Assembly (NCBI RefSeq): GCF_000759445.1
Contig: NZ_JRMB01000001.1
Span: 2,294,001 to 2,358,000, forward strand
Direction of reading: 5' to 3'
Origin: Pseudomonas lutea
Lineage (GTDB): Bacteria > Pseudomonadota > Gammaproteobacteria > Pseudomonadales > Pseudomonadaceae
Length of the DNA stretch: 64,000 bases
Shown here: positions 1 to 9,545 of the stretch, piece after piece
How positions within the stretch are numbered: the stretch's first letter is position 1
Layout: each line of letters opens with the position of its first letter
The notes under the pieces: generated by a model
Seen by the model: only the letters and a program-made list of their open reading frames with translations
Database searches by the model: none
What the model was told of the DNA's origin: nothing
Made by a program: the position numbers and the translations under genes

Positions 1-13
1 GGCGCAGGCTCAT
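1..13 (-). CDS. 5' end of a cobC-like alpha-ribazole phosphatase gene (partial)
   Basis: An ATG on the minus strand (11-13) overlaps the cobT stop codon as ATGA and opens a frame reading M-S-L-R before the window ends. In Pseudomonas the gene after cobT is usually a histidine-phosphatase-family alpha-ribazole phosphatase, followed by cobS. Only the start codon and the overlap are visible; the product is inferred from that gene order. Confidence 0.4.
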
Positions 14-1062
14 GCGGGACGGTCTGCCACGGCGGCTTCGGCAAATGTTGCCATGCCGTTGTGCAGTTCACAGGCCAGGCGCAACAGCGGGACCGCGAGC
101 GCTGCACCGCTGCCTTCGCCCAGGCGCAAGCCTAAATCAAGCAAGGGTTCGGCCTGCAAGGCTTCCAGTACCAGACGGTGGCCCGGCTCGGCGCCACGAT
201 GAGCGAAAAACAGCCACTCCCGACAGGACGGATTGATGCGCACTGCCACCAGCGCCGCCACCGTGCAGATAAAGCCATCGACCAGCGCTGCCATGCCCTC
301 CTGAGCGCACGCGAGGTACGCGCCGACCAACGCCGCAACCTCGAACCCACCCAAGGCGCGAAGGCTGCCGAGCGGGTCGCCGATGGATTGAGCATGCAGC
401 CGCAATGCGCGGTCGATCACCTGAGCCTTGTGGCTAACGCCCTGCGCATCCAGGCCGGTGCCAGGACCCACCAGCGAGGCCGCCGGGCATTCGAGCAACG
501 CACAGGCCAGCGCCGTGGCGACGGTGGTGTTACCGATCCCCATTTCCCCGCCGATGAACAATTGCGCACCTGCCGCACTTGCACGTAGAACGCTATCGCG
601 CCCACCGTCCAGCGCGGCTTTAAGCTGGGCTTCGCTCATCGCCGGGCCCTGAGCAAAGTTCGCCGTGCCCGGGCCGAGGTTGAGGTGCCGAACACCCGGC
701 AGGTTGAGGGGCGCCACCGTACCCAGGTCGACCACATCTAGCTGCGCCGAGAGTTGCCGGGCCAACACGCTGATGGCCGCGCCGCCCATGATGAAGTTGT
801 GCAGCATTTGACCGGTCACCGCCTGCGGGTACGCTGAAACGCCTTCAGCCACTACACCGTGGTCACCCGCAAAAATCGCGATCCAGACCTCGTCAACCTT
901 CGGCCGCGGACGGCCTTGCAGCCCGGCCAGTTGCACCGCGACCTGTTCCAGACGCCCCAGCGAACCGCTGGGCTTGGTCAGTTGCTGCTGTCGGGCCAGC
1001 GCATCTTCGCGGCTGGCCTGATCGACTTCTCGGGCAGGTGTGAGCCACCAGACGTTGTTCAT
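10..1062 (-). CDS. cobT: Nicotinate-nucleotide--dimethylbenzimidazole phosphoribosyltransferase
   Basis: CobT transfers phosphoribose from nicotinate mononucleotide to 5,6-dimethylbenzimidazole, giving alpha-ribazole phosphate for the lower ligand of B12. The 350-residue protein has family hallmarks: [10 protein letters not shown] near residue 30, the FAGDHGV motif near 65, GEMGIGNTT near 175, and the C-terminal EGSGAALA segment with the catalytic-base glutamate. The start at 1062 (MNNVWWL) is chosen because it overlaps the cobU stop as ATGA and gives the normal length; an upstream in-frame extension is not conserved-looking. It is the penultimate visible gene of the cob operon, and its substrate dimethylbenzimidazole is made by BluB from the same operon. 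Confidence 0.97.
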   Translation of the reverse strand: MNNVWWLTPAREVDQASREDALARQQQLTKPSGSLGRLEQVAVQLAGLQGRPRPKVDEVWIAIFAGDHGVVAEGVSAYPQAVTGQMLHNFIMGGAAISVLARQLSAQLDVVDLGTVAPLNLPGVRHLNLGPGTANFAQGPAMSEAQLKAALDGGRDSVLRASAAGAQLFIGGEMGIGNTTVATALACALLECPAASLVGPGTGLDAQGVSHKAQVIDRALRLHAQSIGDPLGSLRALGGFEVAALVGAYLACAQEGMAALVDGFICTVAALVAVRINPSCREWLFFAHRGAEPGHRLVLEALQAEPLLDLGLRLGEGSGAALAVPLLRLACELHNGMATFAEAAVADRPA

Positions 1063-1580
1063 AGTGCAGGTCCTTTCAGTGTCATCGGCAGTCCGGCGAC
1101 GGTGAACACCACGCGATGGCAACGTTCGGCCAGCGCCTGATGCAGCCAGCCGGCCTCATCGATGTAACGACGGGTCAGCTCTCCGAGGGGCACGACGCCC
1201 AGCCCGGTTTCGTTGCTGACAAAAATGATTTCGCCGGGCAGTTGCGCGAGGCAGTCGAGCAATGCATCGCGCGCCTCGGTGAGGCGTTGCGGATCGTCCA
1301 GCATCAGCAGATTGGTCAGCCACAGCGTCAGGCAATCCACCAACAGGCAGCGTCCGGCGCCGGCGTTGTCCCGGAGAACGCGCGCCAGTTCAACAGGCTC
1401 CTCGATCAGACCCCACTGCTCCGGGCGCCGCTGGCGATGCAACGCGACGCGCTGATTCATTTCGCCATCCAGCGGCTGGCTGGTGGCGATATAGATCACG
1501 TCCAGCCCACTGTCGCTGGCCAGTTTTTCGGCCAATCGGCTTTTGCCGGAGCGTGCACCGCCCAGAATCAATTGCAGCAT
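1059..1580 (-). CDS. cobU: Bifunctional adenosylcobinamide kinase / adenosylcobinamide-phosphate guanylyltransferase
   Basis: CobU (CobP in P. denitrificans nomenclature) phosphorylates adenosylcobinamide and then attaches GMP, activating the nucleotide-loop end of the corrin. The 173-residue protein starts [14 protein letters not shown], a P-loop typical of the family, and has the [11 protein letters not shown] motif near residue 120, strongly conserved in CobU/CobP. Length is normal. The gene overlaps cobQ upstream by one base (TGATG) and cobT downstream by four (ATGA), pointing to translational coupling. Confidence 0.96.
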   Translation of the reverse strand: MLQLILGGARSGKSRLAEKLASDSGLDVIYIATSQPLDGEMNQRVALHRQRRPEQWGLIEEPVELARVLRDNAGAGRCLLVDCLTLWLTNLLMLDDPQRLTEARDALLDCLAQLPGEIIFVSNETGLGVVPLGELTRRYIDEAGWLHQALAERCHRVVFTVAGLPMTLKGPAL

Positions 1581-3049
1581 CAGGGTTGCTCCAGGCCGCA
1601 GAGTTCACGCAGTAATTGGCCGTCCAGGTGGGCTTCCACCAGATCGGCCAAGCGCTCGATGTCGCGCTCGCGCAACGCGTGATAATCGACCGGCTGCACG
1701 TTTTGCAGCCCGGCCCAGCGAAGCAAGGCGCTGCTCGACGCCGGGTTCTCGAACAGCCCGTGCAAGTAGGTGCCCAGTACTTGGCCATCGAGACTGCGCG
1801 CGCCATCGCTGCGTCCCTCCGCCAACGCCACCAGAGGCTGCTCCAGCGCAGGACCCGTTGTCACGCCCGCGTGAATTTCGTACCCCGTCACCTCTGCGCC
1901 CTCTAGGGTCAGTCGACCGCTCACGTTGCGCAGTTGTTTCTCTTCTTCGAGCACCGTGCTCAAGGCCAACAGTCCCAGACCCGGACTGGACCCGGCAGCA
2001 CCCTCGAGCCCCAGCGGGTCGTGCAACTCCTCACCGAGCATTTGCAGGCCACCGCAAATACCCAGCACTTTGCCGCCATAGCGCAGGTGACGTTGAATGG
2101 CGGTGTCCCAGCCGTTGGCGCGCAGGTAGGCCAGATCACTGCGCACGCTTTTCGAGCCGGGCAGGATAATCAGATCGGCCGGCGGAATGGCTTGCCCCGG
2201 CCCGACAAACTGCAGATTGACCTGCGGATGCAGCCGCAGCGGGTCAAAGTCGGTGTGATTGCTGATGCGCGGCAACACCGGGACCACGACATTGATCACC
2301 TGCTCGGCTTTATCGGTCTGGCGCTGGTCAAGTCCGTCTTCAGCTTCCAGGTGCAAGTCCATCACGTAGGGAAGCACGCCGACCACGGGCTTGCCGGTGC
2401 GCTGTTCAAGCCAATCCAGGCCGGGCTGCAACAACGCGATGTCGCCGCGAAACCGATTGATGATGAAGCCTTTGACGCGCGCCTGTTCGCTGGGCGACAG
2501 CAACTCCAGTGTGCCGACGAGATGCGCGAAGACCCCGCCGCGATTGATATCGGCCACCAGCAATACCGGGCAATCCACCGCTTCGGCGAAGCCCATATTG
2601 GCGATGTCGCCTGCGCGCAGGTTGATTTCTGCCGGCGACCCGGCGCCTTCCACCATGACCACGGGCCAGTTTTCACTGAGCCGCCGATGGGAGGCGAGCA
2701 CCGCCTGCATGGCGATCGCTTTGTAATCGTGATACGCCACAGCGTTCATGGTCGTGACAGCGCGCCCGTGAATGATCACCTGTGCGCCGGTGTCACTGTT
2801 GGGCTTGAGCAGCACCGGATTCATGTCGGTATGCGGCGCGAGCCCGCACGCCTGCGCTTGCACTGCCTGCGCTCGGCCGATCTCGCCGCCATCCGCTGTC
2901 ACGGCGCTGTTGAGCGCCATGTTCTGTGGCTTGAACGGCACGGTGCGTACACCCTGGCGGGTCAGCCAGCGGCAGATGGCCGTCACCAGCGTACTTTTAC
3001 CCGCGTCGGAGGTGGTGCCCTGCACCATCAGGGTCTTGCCGACGTTCAT
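1580..3049 (-). CDS. cobQ: Cobyric acid synthase (adenosylcobyrinic acid a,c-diamide amidase)
   Basis: CobQ amidates four side chains of adenosylcobyrinic acid a,c-diamide using glutamine and ATP, giving cobyric acid. The 489-residue protein has an N-terminal P-loop-type domain ([13 protein letters not shown], near residue 8) of the dethiobiotin-synthetase fold and a C-terminal class I glutamine amidotransferase domain with the nucleophile Cys in [10 protein letters not shown] (near 335) and a late catalytic His (near 430). Length matches the family. Start 3049 overlaps the end of the upstream cobD gene. Confidence 0.97.
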   Translation of the reverse strand: MNVGKTLMVQGTTSDAGKSTLVTAICRWLTRQGVRTVPFKPQNMALNSAVTADGGEIGRAQAVQAQACGLAPHTDMNPVLLKPNSDTGAQVIIHGRAVTTMNAVAYHDYKAIAMQAVLASHRRLSENWPVVMVEGAGSPAEINLRAGDIANMGFAEAVDCPVLLVADINRGGVFAHLVGTLELLSPSEQARVKGFIINRFRGDIALLQPGLDWLEQRTGKPVVGVLPYVMDLHLEAEDGLDQRQTDKAEQVINVVVPVLPRISNHTDFDPLRLHPQVNLQFVGPGQAIPPADLIILPGSKSVRSDLAYLRANGWDTAIQRHLRYGGKVLGICGGLQMLGEELHDPLGLEGAAGSSPGLGLLALSTVLEEEKQLRNVSGRLTLEGAEVTGYEIHAGVTTGPALEQPLVALAEGRSDGARSLDGQVLGTYLHGLFENPASSSALLRWAGLQNVQPVDYHALRERDIERLADLVEAHLDGQLLRELCGLEQP

Positions 3050-4038
3050 GCTCGATCCCGGGAGAATTCGCTCAGCACCTGCTCCAGACGCTGCCAGTCA
3101 GCCTCGTCGCGAGGCAGTCCGAAACGCAGGCTGCTGTTGTGGGTAAAGAGGCGTAGAAGGACGCCGCGTTGTGCGCAGAACTCGTACACATCCTCGGCCA
3201 GCGGCGTGATCAGCCATTGAAAAAGCGCGCAGCCGCCCATGGGGGCGAAGCCGTGGCGATCCAGCACCTCGACCAGCCGCTGACCCGCCTGCTCGGTGCG
3301 CAAGCGCTGGCGCTGGTGGCCTGCGACGTCATTCAGGCATGCCTGTCCGAGGATGCGGGTCGGGCCGCTGACTGACCAGGGACCGATCTGCCGTGCCATG
3401 ACTTTCAGAAAACGCGATTCGGCCAGCACAAAGCCCAGGCGCACGCCGGCCAGTCCAAAAAACTTGCCGAACGAACGCAGCACGATGAGCCCCGAGCGCT
3501 GGGTGTAGGCGGCCAGGCTCAGTTCTGGCGTGTTGTCCATGAACGCTTCGTCGACCACCAGCCAGCCGCCACGCTGGGCCAGACGTGCGTGCCATTCCAG
3601 CAGGCGTTCGGGCGGCAGGCTTAGCCCGGTAGGGTTGTTCGGGTTGACCACGACGAGCACGTCGATCAGGTCAATGAAACGCTCCACCTCATGCTCAAGC
3701 ACTTCTCGCACCAGAAACCCGTTGCTGCGCCAGGCTTCGGCATGCTCGGCATAACAGGGAGACAGCACGCCGACCTTGCCGGTCTGACGCAAGCGCGGCA
3801 GGGTCTGAATGGCGGCTTGAGAACCGGCCACCGGCAACACGTCCATGGCGCCGTAGTATCGGCGAGCAGCGGCTTCCAGGCCGTCTTCGGTTTCCGGCAG
3901 GCGCGCCCACGCAGCTTCCGGGATGGCCGGAACGGGCCAGGACCAGGGTGATATGCCGCTGGACAGGTCAAGCCAGTCCGCTTCATCAATGCCGTACTTC
4001 AGGACTGCTCCACGCAATCGGCCGCCGTGTTCAAGCAT
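3046..4038 (-). CDS. cobD: Threonine-phosphate decarboxylase
   Basis: This PLP enzyme of aminotransferase fold I decarboxylates L-threonine-O-3-phosphate to (R)-1-amino-2-propanol phosphate, the linker between corrin and nucleotide loop. In the 330-residue protein the start HGGRLRGA, the NPNNPTGLS motif near residue 155, the VDEAFMD motif near 185 and the PLP lysine context [12 protein letters not shown] near 210 are all present. The symbol follows Salmonella usage; P. denitrificans calls it cobC. It overlaps cbiB upstream and cobQ downstream within the operon. Confidence 0.95.
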   Translation of the reverse strand: MLEHGGRLRGAVLKYGIDEADWLDLSSGISPWSWPVPAIPEAAWARLPETEDGLEAAARRYYGAMDVLPVAGSQAAIQTLPRLRQTGKVGVLSPCYAEHAEAWRSNGFLVREVLEHEVERFIDLIDVLVVVNPNNPTGLSLPPERLLEWHARLAQRGGWLVVDEAFMDNTPELSLAAYTQRSGLIVLRSFGKFFGLAGVRLGFVLAESRFLKVMARQIGPWSVSGPTRILGQACLNDVAGHQRQRLRTEQAGQRLVEVLDRHGFAPMGGCALFQWLITPLAEDVYEFCAQRGVLLRLFTHNSSLRFGLPRDEADWQRLEQVLSEFSRDRA

Positions 4039-4939
4039 AAAATTCTGTCCCCAGACACAAGATCAGCAACCACAGCCACACGCCGCGCTGCACCAGTTGC
4101 CAACCGCGATCAATCGAGTCGGCGTCCGCCGGCACGCCGTCGCCCAAGGTCGCGCGATCATGCAGCTCGCCGTGGTAAATCGCCGGGCCACCGAGTTCGA
4201 CGCCCAAAGCGCCAGCCCCGGCAGCCATTACCGGCCCGGCGTTGGGGCTGTCCCACTTCGGTGCCTGGGTGCGCCAGCAACGCAGCGCAAGTCGTGTGTT
4301 GCCCAGCAGCGCGTAGGTCAGCGCTACCAGGCGGGCCGGAATATAGTTGAGCAGGTCGTCGATTTTCGCCGCCGCCCAGCCGAAGCGTTCAAAGCGTTCG
4401 TTACGATAGCCCCACATCGCGTCGAGCGTATTGCTCAGGCGGTAAAGCACGACGCCCGGTGCGCCGAGCACAACAAACCAGAAGATCGCCGCGAACACGG
4501 CGTCGCTGCCGTTTTCCAGCACCGACTCGGTCGCCGCACGGGCCACTTCGGTGCTGTCCAGCTCCGCAGTCTGCCGGCTGACCAGATAGCCCACCCGTCG
4601 ACGGGCTTCGTCCAGATTGTCGCTGCGCAGCGCCTGGGCCACCGGTTCGACGTGCTCACCCAGACTGCGCAAACCCAGCGCGCAATACAGCGCCAGCACT
4701 TCCACCAGCCAGCCAATGAACGGCAGCCAACTGAGCAGCGTTGCAATCAGTGTCAGCGGGATCACAGCGATGAACCACGCCGTCACGCCATGGCTGCGCC
4801 AGCCCCTGCCGGCCGCGTTCAGGCGTTGTTCGATGCGCTCGGCAAAACGACCGAACGCTACCAACGGGTGGTTCCGTTTGGGCTCACCTAGCAGCGCGTC
4901 CAGCGCCACCCCGGCGACGCTCAACAACGCCACACTCAT
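4031..4939 (-). CDS. cbiB: Adenosylcobinamide-phosphate synthase, membrane protein
   Basis: CbiB (CobD in P. denitrificans naming) joins adenosylcobyric acid to aminopropanol phosphate. The 302-residue protein is an inner-membrane protein with hydrophobic segments near residues 1-15, 50-85 and 150-175 and at the C-terminus. It carries the family signature [14 protein letters not shown] near residue 17, and [11 protein letters not shown] and [24 protein letters not shown] segments further on. It acts directly before its neighbour cobD's product is needed. Overlaps both neighbours by four to eight bases. Confidence 0.95.
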   Translation of the reverse strand: MSVALLSVAGVALDALLGEPKRNHPLVAFGRFAERIEQRLNAAGRGWRSHGVTAWFIAVIPLTLIATLLSWLPFIGWLVEVLALYCALGLRSLGEHVEPVAQALRSDNLDEARRRVGYLVSRQTAELDSTEVARAATESVLENGSDAVFAAIFWFVVLGAPGVVLYRLSNTLDAMWGYRNERFERFGWAAAKIDDLLNYIPARLVALTYALLGNTRLALRCWRTQAPKWDSPNAGPVMAAGAGALGVELGGPAIYHGELHDRATLGDGVPADADSIDRGWQLVQRGVWLWLLILCLGTEFYA

Positions 4940-5586
4940 TCAGTCACTCCCCATGTGTTCTGGTAGACCAGCTCTTGCACCGCGCGCGGCTGCGCCCAGC
5001 CCTCCAGCACCAGCATCGGTGCCGGGTAAAATTCCTTGACCGGGCCCAGACACAGAATGGCCAGGGGTTTCGAACCGGTTGGCATCTTGAGCAACTCGGC
5101 CAGTGCCTGTGGCTCGAACAACGACACCCAGCCCATCCCCAGGCCCTCGGCGCGCGCCGCCAGCCATAGGTTTTGAATGGCGCACGACAACGAGGCCATG
5201 TCCATTTCCGGCAAGGTCCGGCGGCCGAAGATATGCTTTTCACGGTCATCCATCAGCGCTGCCACCAGCACTTCGGCGCAGTCGGTGATGCCCTCGACTT
5301 TGAGCTTCATGAAGTCGTCGGAACGCTCGCCCAGTGCTTCGGCAGTGCGGATGCGCTCTTCTTCCACCTGGGCTTGTATCTGCGCACGCAGCGCCGAATC
5401 GGTGATGCGGATGAAGCGCCACGGCTGCATCAGCCCGACGCTCGGGGCGTGGTGAGCTGCTTCCAGCAGACGATTCAACAATTGGGGCGCAACCACGCCG
5501 CCTGCGAAGTGACGCATGTCTCGACGCTCGGCGATGGCGCGGTAAACGGCGGCGCGTTCGGGATCGGTGAAGGTGTGGTCAGTCAT
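4936..5586 (-). CDS. bluB: 5,6-dimethylbenzimidazole synthase
   Basis: BluB is a nitroreductase-fold enzyme that uses O2 to break down reduced FMN to 5,6-dimethylbenzimidazole, the lower ligand base of B12; its presence implies aerobic synthesis. The 216-residue protein has the N-terminal RRDMRHF motif, [12 protein letters not shown] near residue 60, an [14 protein letters not shown] segment and a [10 protein letters not shown] motif near 160, all typical of BluB. Start MTDHTF at 5586 is preferred over an upstream in-frame codon because homologues begin there. Its end overlaps the cbiB start by four bases. Confidence 0.95.
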   Translation of the reverse strand: MTDHTFTDPERAAVYRAIAERRDMRHFAGGVVAPQLLNRLLEAAHHAPSVGLMQPWRFIRITDSALRAQIQAQVEEERIRTAEALGERSDDFMKLKVEGITDCAEVLVAALMDDREKHIFGRRTLPEMDMASLSCAIQNLWLAARAEGLGMGWVSLFEPQALAELLKMPTGSKPLAILCLGPVKEFYPAPMLVLEGWAQPRAVQELVYQNTWGVTE

Positions 5587-5636
5587 GGATTGCCTGCCCC
5601 GCGTTTGAAACACAGGAATCACCGTCGATGCAGCCA

Positions 5637-5727
5637 TTGTGGGAGTGAGCTTGCTCGCGAAAGCGCTGGGTCAGACAGGCAAATACGTCAGACAGACAGC
5701 CTTCGCGAGCAAGCTCGCTCCCACAAG
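5637..5727. repeat. REP doublet (inverted pair) inside the cob operon
   Basis: Two arms, TTGTGGGAGTGAGCTTGCTC at 5637 and its near reverse complement ending near 5727 with CTCCCACAA, flank about 35 bases of unrelated sequence. Each arm has the palindromic core GAGCTTGCTCGCGA typical of Pseudomonas REP elements. It is the only sizeable gap within the operon, between cobB and bluB, so it may act as an mRNA processing or stability element. Confidence 0.85.
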
Positions 5728-5760
5728 GAGGCAGCGACAGAAGACCGAGATCAGGCATGT

Positions 5761-7062
5761 TCATGGCAAAAACAGCGCCGCCACCGCCTGAGGATTTGAG
5801 GGGAAGTAGAAATGCACGTAGGAAGCAGTCATGCGCCCCTCGCGGTACACCGCCTCAGCGCCACGCCCGCCGTTGGGGCTGAGGCCACGGGCGATAGGCG
5901 TGAGTTCGGTGCTGGTCAGGGAATGGTGATACGTGTGGCCGCGCAGCGTGCCTTCCGGCAGCTCGACCGATTGCAGCGCCAGCGCCGCCAGCCGTTTTTG
6001 CATCACCGCTTCGCCCTTGAGCAAGCCAACCCCTTCAGCACGCTGACCCTCAACATCGGTCAAGGCGTCGAGCAGGTACAACATGCCCCCGCATTCCGCG
6101 AGGAGCGGTTTGCCGGCCGCATGATGGGCGCGAATGGCGGCACGCATCCCATGATTTTCAGCGAGGGCCGTGTGGTGCAGTTCCGGGTAACCGCCTGGCA
6201 GATACAGGCCATCTGCGTCGGGCAACTCGCGGTCGCGGATCGGCGAAAAGAACAGCAACTCGGCGCCCATTTCCCGCAACAGGTCCAGGCTCGCGCCGTA
6301 GAAGAAGGCGAAGGCTTCATCGTGGGCGATCGCAATGCGTACACCGGCGAGTAAAGGTTCGGCAGGAACATGCTCCGGCGCGGTAAAGGTCACTGGCGGC
6401 GGCAGCGTGGCATCGCAGGTGCTGCCCAGCGCTGCGGCAGCGGCATCCAGGCGCGCGTCCAGATCGTTCAGTTCGCTGGCCTGAACCAGCCCGAGGTGAC
6501 GGCTGGGCAGTTCGATGCCGGTCTCGCGGGACAGCGCACCGTACCAGCGCAGGCCCTCGGTCAAACTGCCTTCCAGCAACTGCGCGTGGCGCACCGTACC
6601 GACGCGGTTGGCCAGCACACCCGCGAACGGCAGGTCCGGCTGATAACGCGCCAGACCCAGCGCCAGAGCGCCAAAGGTTTGCGCCATGGCCGTGCCATCG
6701 ATGACCCCCAGCACGGGCACGCCGAAGCGCCGGGCCAGGTCCGCGCTCGAAGGCGTGCCGTCGAACAGACCCATGACGCCTTCGATGAGAATCAGGTCCG
6801 CTTCGGCGGCGGCTTCCCACAACAAGCGGCGGCTTTCGGCTTCGCCGACCATCCACATGTCCAGCTGGTAAACCGGGTGGCCGCTGGCGCGCTCAAGAAT
6901 CATCGGATCGAGAAAGTCGGGGCCGCATTTGAACACCCGCACCTTTCGCCCCTGATTGCGGTGCAAGCGGGCCAGTGCCGCAGTGACGGTGGTTTTGCCT
7001 TGGCCTGATGCGGGCGCGGCGATCAACACGGCCGGGCAATGCCGGGGTTGGCGATCACTCAC
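5761..7062 (-). CDS. cobB: Cobyrinic acid a,c-diamide synthase
   Basis: CobB performs the ATP- and glutamine-dependent amidation of the a and c carboxyls of hydrogenobyrinic or cobyrinic acid. The 433-residue protein has the N-terminal P-loop APASGQGKTTVTAALA (near residue 15), the GLFDG motif near 98 and a C-terminal glutamine amidotransferase domain with catalytic Cys in LLAECGGMLYL (near 330) and a C-terminal YVHFYFPSNP segment. Length is normal. The start overlaps the end of cobO by four bases. Confidence 0.97.
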   Translation of the reverse strand: MSDRQPRHCPAVLIAAPASGQGKTTVTAALARLHRNQGRKVRVFKCGPDFLDPMILERASGHPVYQLDMWMVGEAESRRLLWEAAAEADLILIEGVMGLFDGTPSSADLARRFGVPVLGVIDGTAMAQTFGALALGLARYQPDLPFAGVLANRVGTVRHAQLLEGSLTEGLRWYGALSRETGIELPSRHLGLVQASELNDLDARLDAAAAALGSTCDATLPPPVTFTAPEHVPAEPLLAGVRIAIAHDEAFAFFYGASLDLLREMGAELLFFSPIRDRELPDADGLYLPGGYPELHHTALAENHGMRAAIRAHHAAGKPLLAECGGMLYLLDALTDVEGQRAEGVGLLKGEAVMQKRLAALALQSVELPEGTLRGHTYHHSLTSTELTPIARGLSPNGGRGAEAVYREGRMTASYVHFYFPSNPQAVAALFLP

Positions 7063-7670
7063 AGCTCGATGCCTTTTTGCGCCTTGATGCCCGCTTGAAA
7101 AGCGTGCTTGACCACGCCGATCTCGGACACAGTGTCGGAAAGATCAATCAGCTCTTGTTTTGCACCGCGACCGGTGACGATGACGTGCTGCATCGGCGGA
7201 CGCGCCTGCAGGTCGCTCAGCACCTGCTCCAGGTCAAGATAGCCGTGCTTGAGGGCAATGTTCAGCTCGTCCAGAACCACCAGGCCCAGAGAAGCGTCGT
7301 TGAGCATTTCCCGGGTCACGGCCCAGGCAGATTCGGCTGCGGCAATGTCACGCTGCCGATCCTGGGTTTCCCAGGTAAAGCCTTCGCCCATGACGTGATA
7401 GCGCACTTGCTCGGGGAAGCGGCGGAAGAACAGCTCTTCGCCGGTGCTGTTGCGGCCTTTGATGAACTGCACGACGCCGCATTGCATGCCATGCCCCATG
7501 GCGCGGGCGAGCATGCCGAAGGCAGAACTGCTCTTGCCCTTGCCATTACCGGTCAGCACCAGCAGCAACCCACATTCGTTGGGTGCGCTGGATATGCGCT
7601 CGTCCATCACCGCCTTTTTGCGCAGCATGCGCGCCAGGTGGCGTTCGTCTCGTTCGGGGGATTCGCTCAT
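7059..7670 (-). CDS. cobO: Cob(I)yrinic acid a,c-diamide adenosyltransferase (CobO/BtuR/CobA type)
   Basis: CobO adds the 5'-deoxyadenosyl group to Co(I) corrinoids. The 203-residue protein has the P-loop LVLTGNGKGKSSSAFGM near residue 37, QFIKG near 70, VLDELN near 135 and the late VIVTGRGA motif, all diagnostic of the family. Start MSESPERDE at 7670 is chosen because GGAG lies seven bases upstream and homologues begin there. It is the first gene of the operon, directly downstream of the cobalamin riboswitch, so the entire operon is expected to be repressed by adenosylcobalamin. Confidence 0.96.
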   Translation of the reverse strand: MSESPERDERHLARMLRKKAVMDERISSAPNECGLLLVLTGNGKGKSSSAFGMLARAMGHGMQCGVVQFIKGRNSTGEELFFRRFPEQVRYHVMGEGFTWETQDRQRDIAAAESAWAVTREMLNDASLGLVVLDELNIALKHGYLDLEQVLSDLQARPPMQHVIVTGRGAKQELIDLSDTVSEIGVVKHAFQAGIKAQKGIEL

Positions 7671-7792
7671 CTCAGCTCTCCGCTTGAGGGCAAGTGTGGC
7701 AAACGGAGGGCACAGGCAAAGACTGACAGCAGGCACCGGACACGGCCGGCCTGCAGCAGAGCATCGCCCTCCGTGATGCTGTTCGATGGATC

Positions 7793-7990
7793 AGGCCGGT
7801 CTCCGGACTCATGAGTTGCCGCCGAAGCGGCGGGCCAGGCGCCTTCCCATGCTCAATGAACACAGTGGCATCGTGCGTGGCCTTGACTCATTTACCGTTG
7901 CGGAGGCAGCGCCGGGATTGATCGCAACATGCGGTCGCACCGGCTTCCCTGTTTCACCCTGCGGACCCATGAGTCCCGGGCACCTGAAAC
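7793..7990 (-). promoter_or_regulatory. Cobalamin (B12) riboswitch upstream of cobO
   Basis: Read on the minus strand the leader begins GTTTCAGGTGCCCGGGACTC, then carries AGGGAAGCCGGTG, the B12 box with its GCTGCCTCCGCAACGGTAA core, GCCACTG, GGGAAGGCGCC, and ends in the conserved GAGTCCGGAGACCGGCCTG segment near 7793. These blocks come in the order expected for the cobalamin aptamer. A small stem (7760-7780, AGCATC paired with GATGCT) lies between the aptamer and the cobO start and may belong to the expression platform. The gene order behind it fits B12 repression of its own synthesis. Confidence 0.93.
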
Positions 7991-7999
7991 ATGCGGCGA

Positions 8000-8028
8000 A
8001 GGTTAGAGGGTTGACTGGGGAGCGTCAA
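8000..8028 (-). promoter_or_regulatory. Predicted sigma-70 promoter of the cob operon
   Basis: On the minus strand TTGACG (8023-8028) and TAACCT (8000-8005) are separated by 17 bases, placing the transcript start a few bases before the first riboswitch element at 7990. Position and spacing make this a convincing promoter, though it has not been tested. Confidence 0.65.
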
Positions 8029-8163
8029 TCGAGGGATCGCACATGGCGCACTGATGCGGCGCAGATCCGATCGAGCCTGGCCATTGTCAAAACGCAATCT
8101 GCAGGAGCCACCGGTGGAGTGTTCGCTGGCCAACGGCCTTTGAACACGCTGCGTCAGGAGAGA

Positions 8164-8700
8164 TCATTGCTTAGCGAGGTTTGATGGCTGGATGACGCGT
8201 TTGGCGTTCAGCCAGGCTTTCTGCCAATAAGGCTTGTCGAGGCTGTCGAGCTTGACCGTACCGCCGGTGGCCGGGGCGTGGACGAAACGCCCCTCGCCGA
8301 CATAGATGCCGGCGTGGCTGACGTTCGAGCCTCCACCCGTGGCGAAGAACACCAGATCGCCGGTCTGCAGCTGGCTACGGTCGATATCGGGCCCACGCAG
8401 CGTGATCATTTCCCGCGTGGATCGCGGCAAGTTGATACCGGCAGCATCGTGGTAGACATAGCCGATCAGGCCGCTGCAGTCGAAGCCCGAATCTGGCGTA
8501 TTTCCACCCCAGCGATACGGGGTGCCCACCAGCCCGATGGCGCGCAGCAGCACGTCGTCAGCGAGCGGTGAGGGAAATTGCGGAGGAGCGGAGACGACAG
8601 GCCGGTAGACGACCTTGCGTGGCGCGGGCGGTGGCGTGCTGGAACATGCGGCCAGCAGCATGGCCAGGAGAGCAACAGTCAGGCGAACCGTTAACGACAT
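8164..8700 (-). CDS. NlpC/P60-family lipoprotein, probable peptidoglycan endopeptidase
   Basis: A lipoprotein signal ends in LLAAC (lipobox) near residue 19. The NlpC/P60 domain follows, with the catalytic Cys in DSGFDCSGLIGYVY (near residue 72) and the catalytic His in SNVSHAGIYVGEGRFVHAP (near 130). Such enzymes cut D-Glu-diaminopimelate bonds in peptidoglycan stem peptides, here probably from the outer membrane. The ATG at 8700 is taken as start; a GTG at 8706 with AGG five bases upstream is an alternative. The next gene upstream is a paralogue, so this looks like a tandem duplication. Confidence 0.9.
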   Translation of the reverse strand: MSLTVRLTVALLAMLLAACSSTPPPAPRKVVYRPVVSAPPQFPSPLADDVLLRAIGLVGTPYRWGGNTPDSGFDCSGLIGYVYHDAAGINLPRSTREMITLRGPDIDRSQLQTGDLVFFATGGGSNVSHAGIYVGEGRFVHAPATGGTVKLDSLDKPYWQKAWLNAKRVIQPSNLAKQ

Positions 8701-8789
8701 AAACACGACAACCTGTGCGGGATGCAGCTTACTTTGCCGGTAGCCGGAATCGCGCGCAAGCAGGGTTTAGCCCCTTTGCGCGCCCGGGA

Positions 8790-9479
8790 TTAACGGTGTT
8801 GGCGCTTGATTGTAGTCGAGGTCATCGCGGTAGTGGTTTCAGGGACCGTTGAAGGTGCCATGGCCAGTGCGCGTTTGGCTTCGATGAAGGTACGGGACCA
8901 GTAGGCGTCGTCAAGGCTGTCAACACGAACGCCGCCACTGCGACGGCTGCTGGAATGGATGAACTGGTCATCGCCCAGATAGATGCCTGCGTGGCTGACG
9001 CGGCCGCGGCCGGCAGTGCTGAAGAACAAGAGATCGCCAGGCTTGAGGTCATTGCGCTTGATCAGGGGTGCATCGATGTTGATCATTTCGCGCGAAGAAC
9101 GTGGCAGGCTCATGCCGGCCTCTTCACGGAAGAGATAACCAATGAAGCCGCTGCAGTCGAAGCCTGAAGTGGTCGACGTACCGCCGAAGCGATAGCGCGT
9201 GCCTATCAAGGATTTGCCACGTTCAAGGATGCTGTCAGCCAGAACCGGCAAACGGTAAGGCTTGTTGTCAGCGAATTGAGCGAGTTCGTCTTCGGTGGCG
9301 ACTTCGTCATCCAGCAGGGCGGATGCGTAATCAGCACGCTTGCTGGCGGATTGAGCGGTGGCAGCGTCCCGGAATTGCGGGCTCTGCGACTGCTGTTGCG
9401 ACGCTGGCATCTGGGCCGCGCAGCCGAACAGCAGCGTTACGAGTGCGAGAGGCACGAGGGGTGCGAAGCGGTATAGCAT
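8790..9479 (-). CDS. NlpC/P60-family lipoprotein (paralogue of the downstream gene)
   Basis: Signal peptide with lipobox LLFGC, then about 70 polar residues, then an NlpC/P60 domain. The catalytic Cys is in TSGFDCSGFIGYLFREEAG and the His in RVSHAGIYLGDDQFIHSSS. It shares the whole catalytic domain architecture with the gene at 8164-8700 but has a longer linker after the lipid anchor. Expected role is periplasmic peptidoglycan hydrolysis. Start is the ATG at 9479; GTG at 9485 is possible. Confidence 0.9.
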   Translation of the reverse strand: MLYRFAPLVPLALVTLLFGCAAQMPASQQQSQSPQFRDAATAQSASKRADYASALLDDEVATEDELAQFADNKPYRLPVLADSILERGKSLIGTRYRFGGTSTTSGFDCSGFIGYLFREEAGMSLPRSSREMINIDAPLIKRNDLKPGDLLFFSTAGRGRVSHAGIYLGDDQFIHSSSRRSGGVRVDSLDDAYWSRTFIEAKRALAMAPSTVPETTTAMTSTTIKRQHR

Positions 9480-9545
9480 GGGCACGACCGTGGCTGAGGT
9501 GTAAAGAAGCCGAGACTATGCCCTCTATCGTCATCATTTGCAAAT

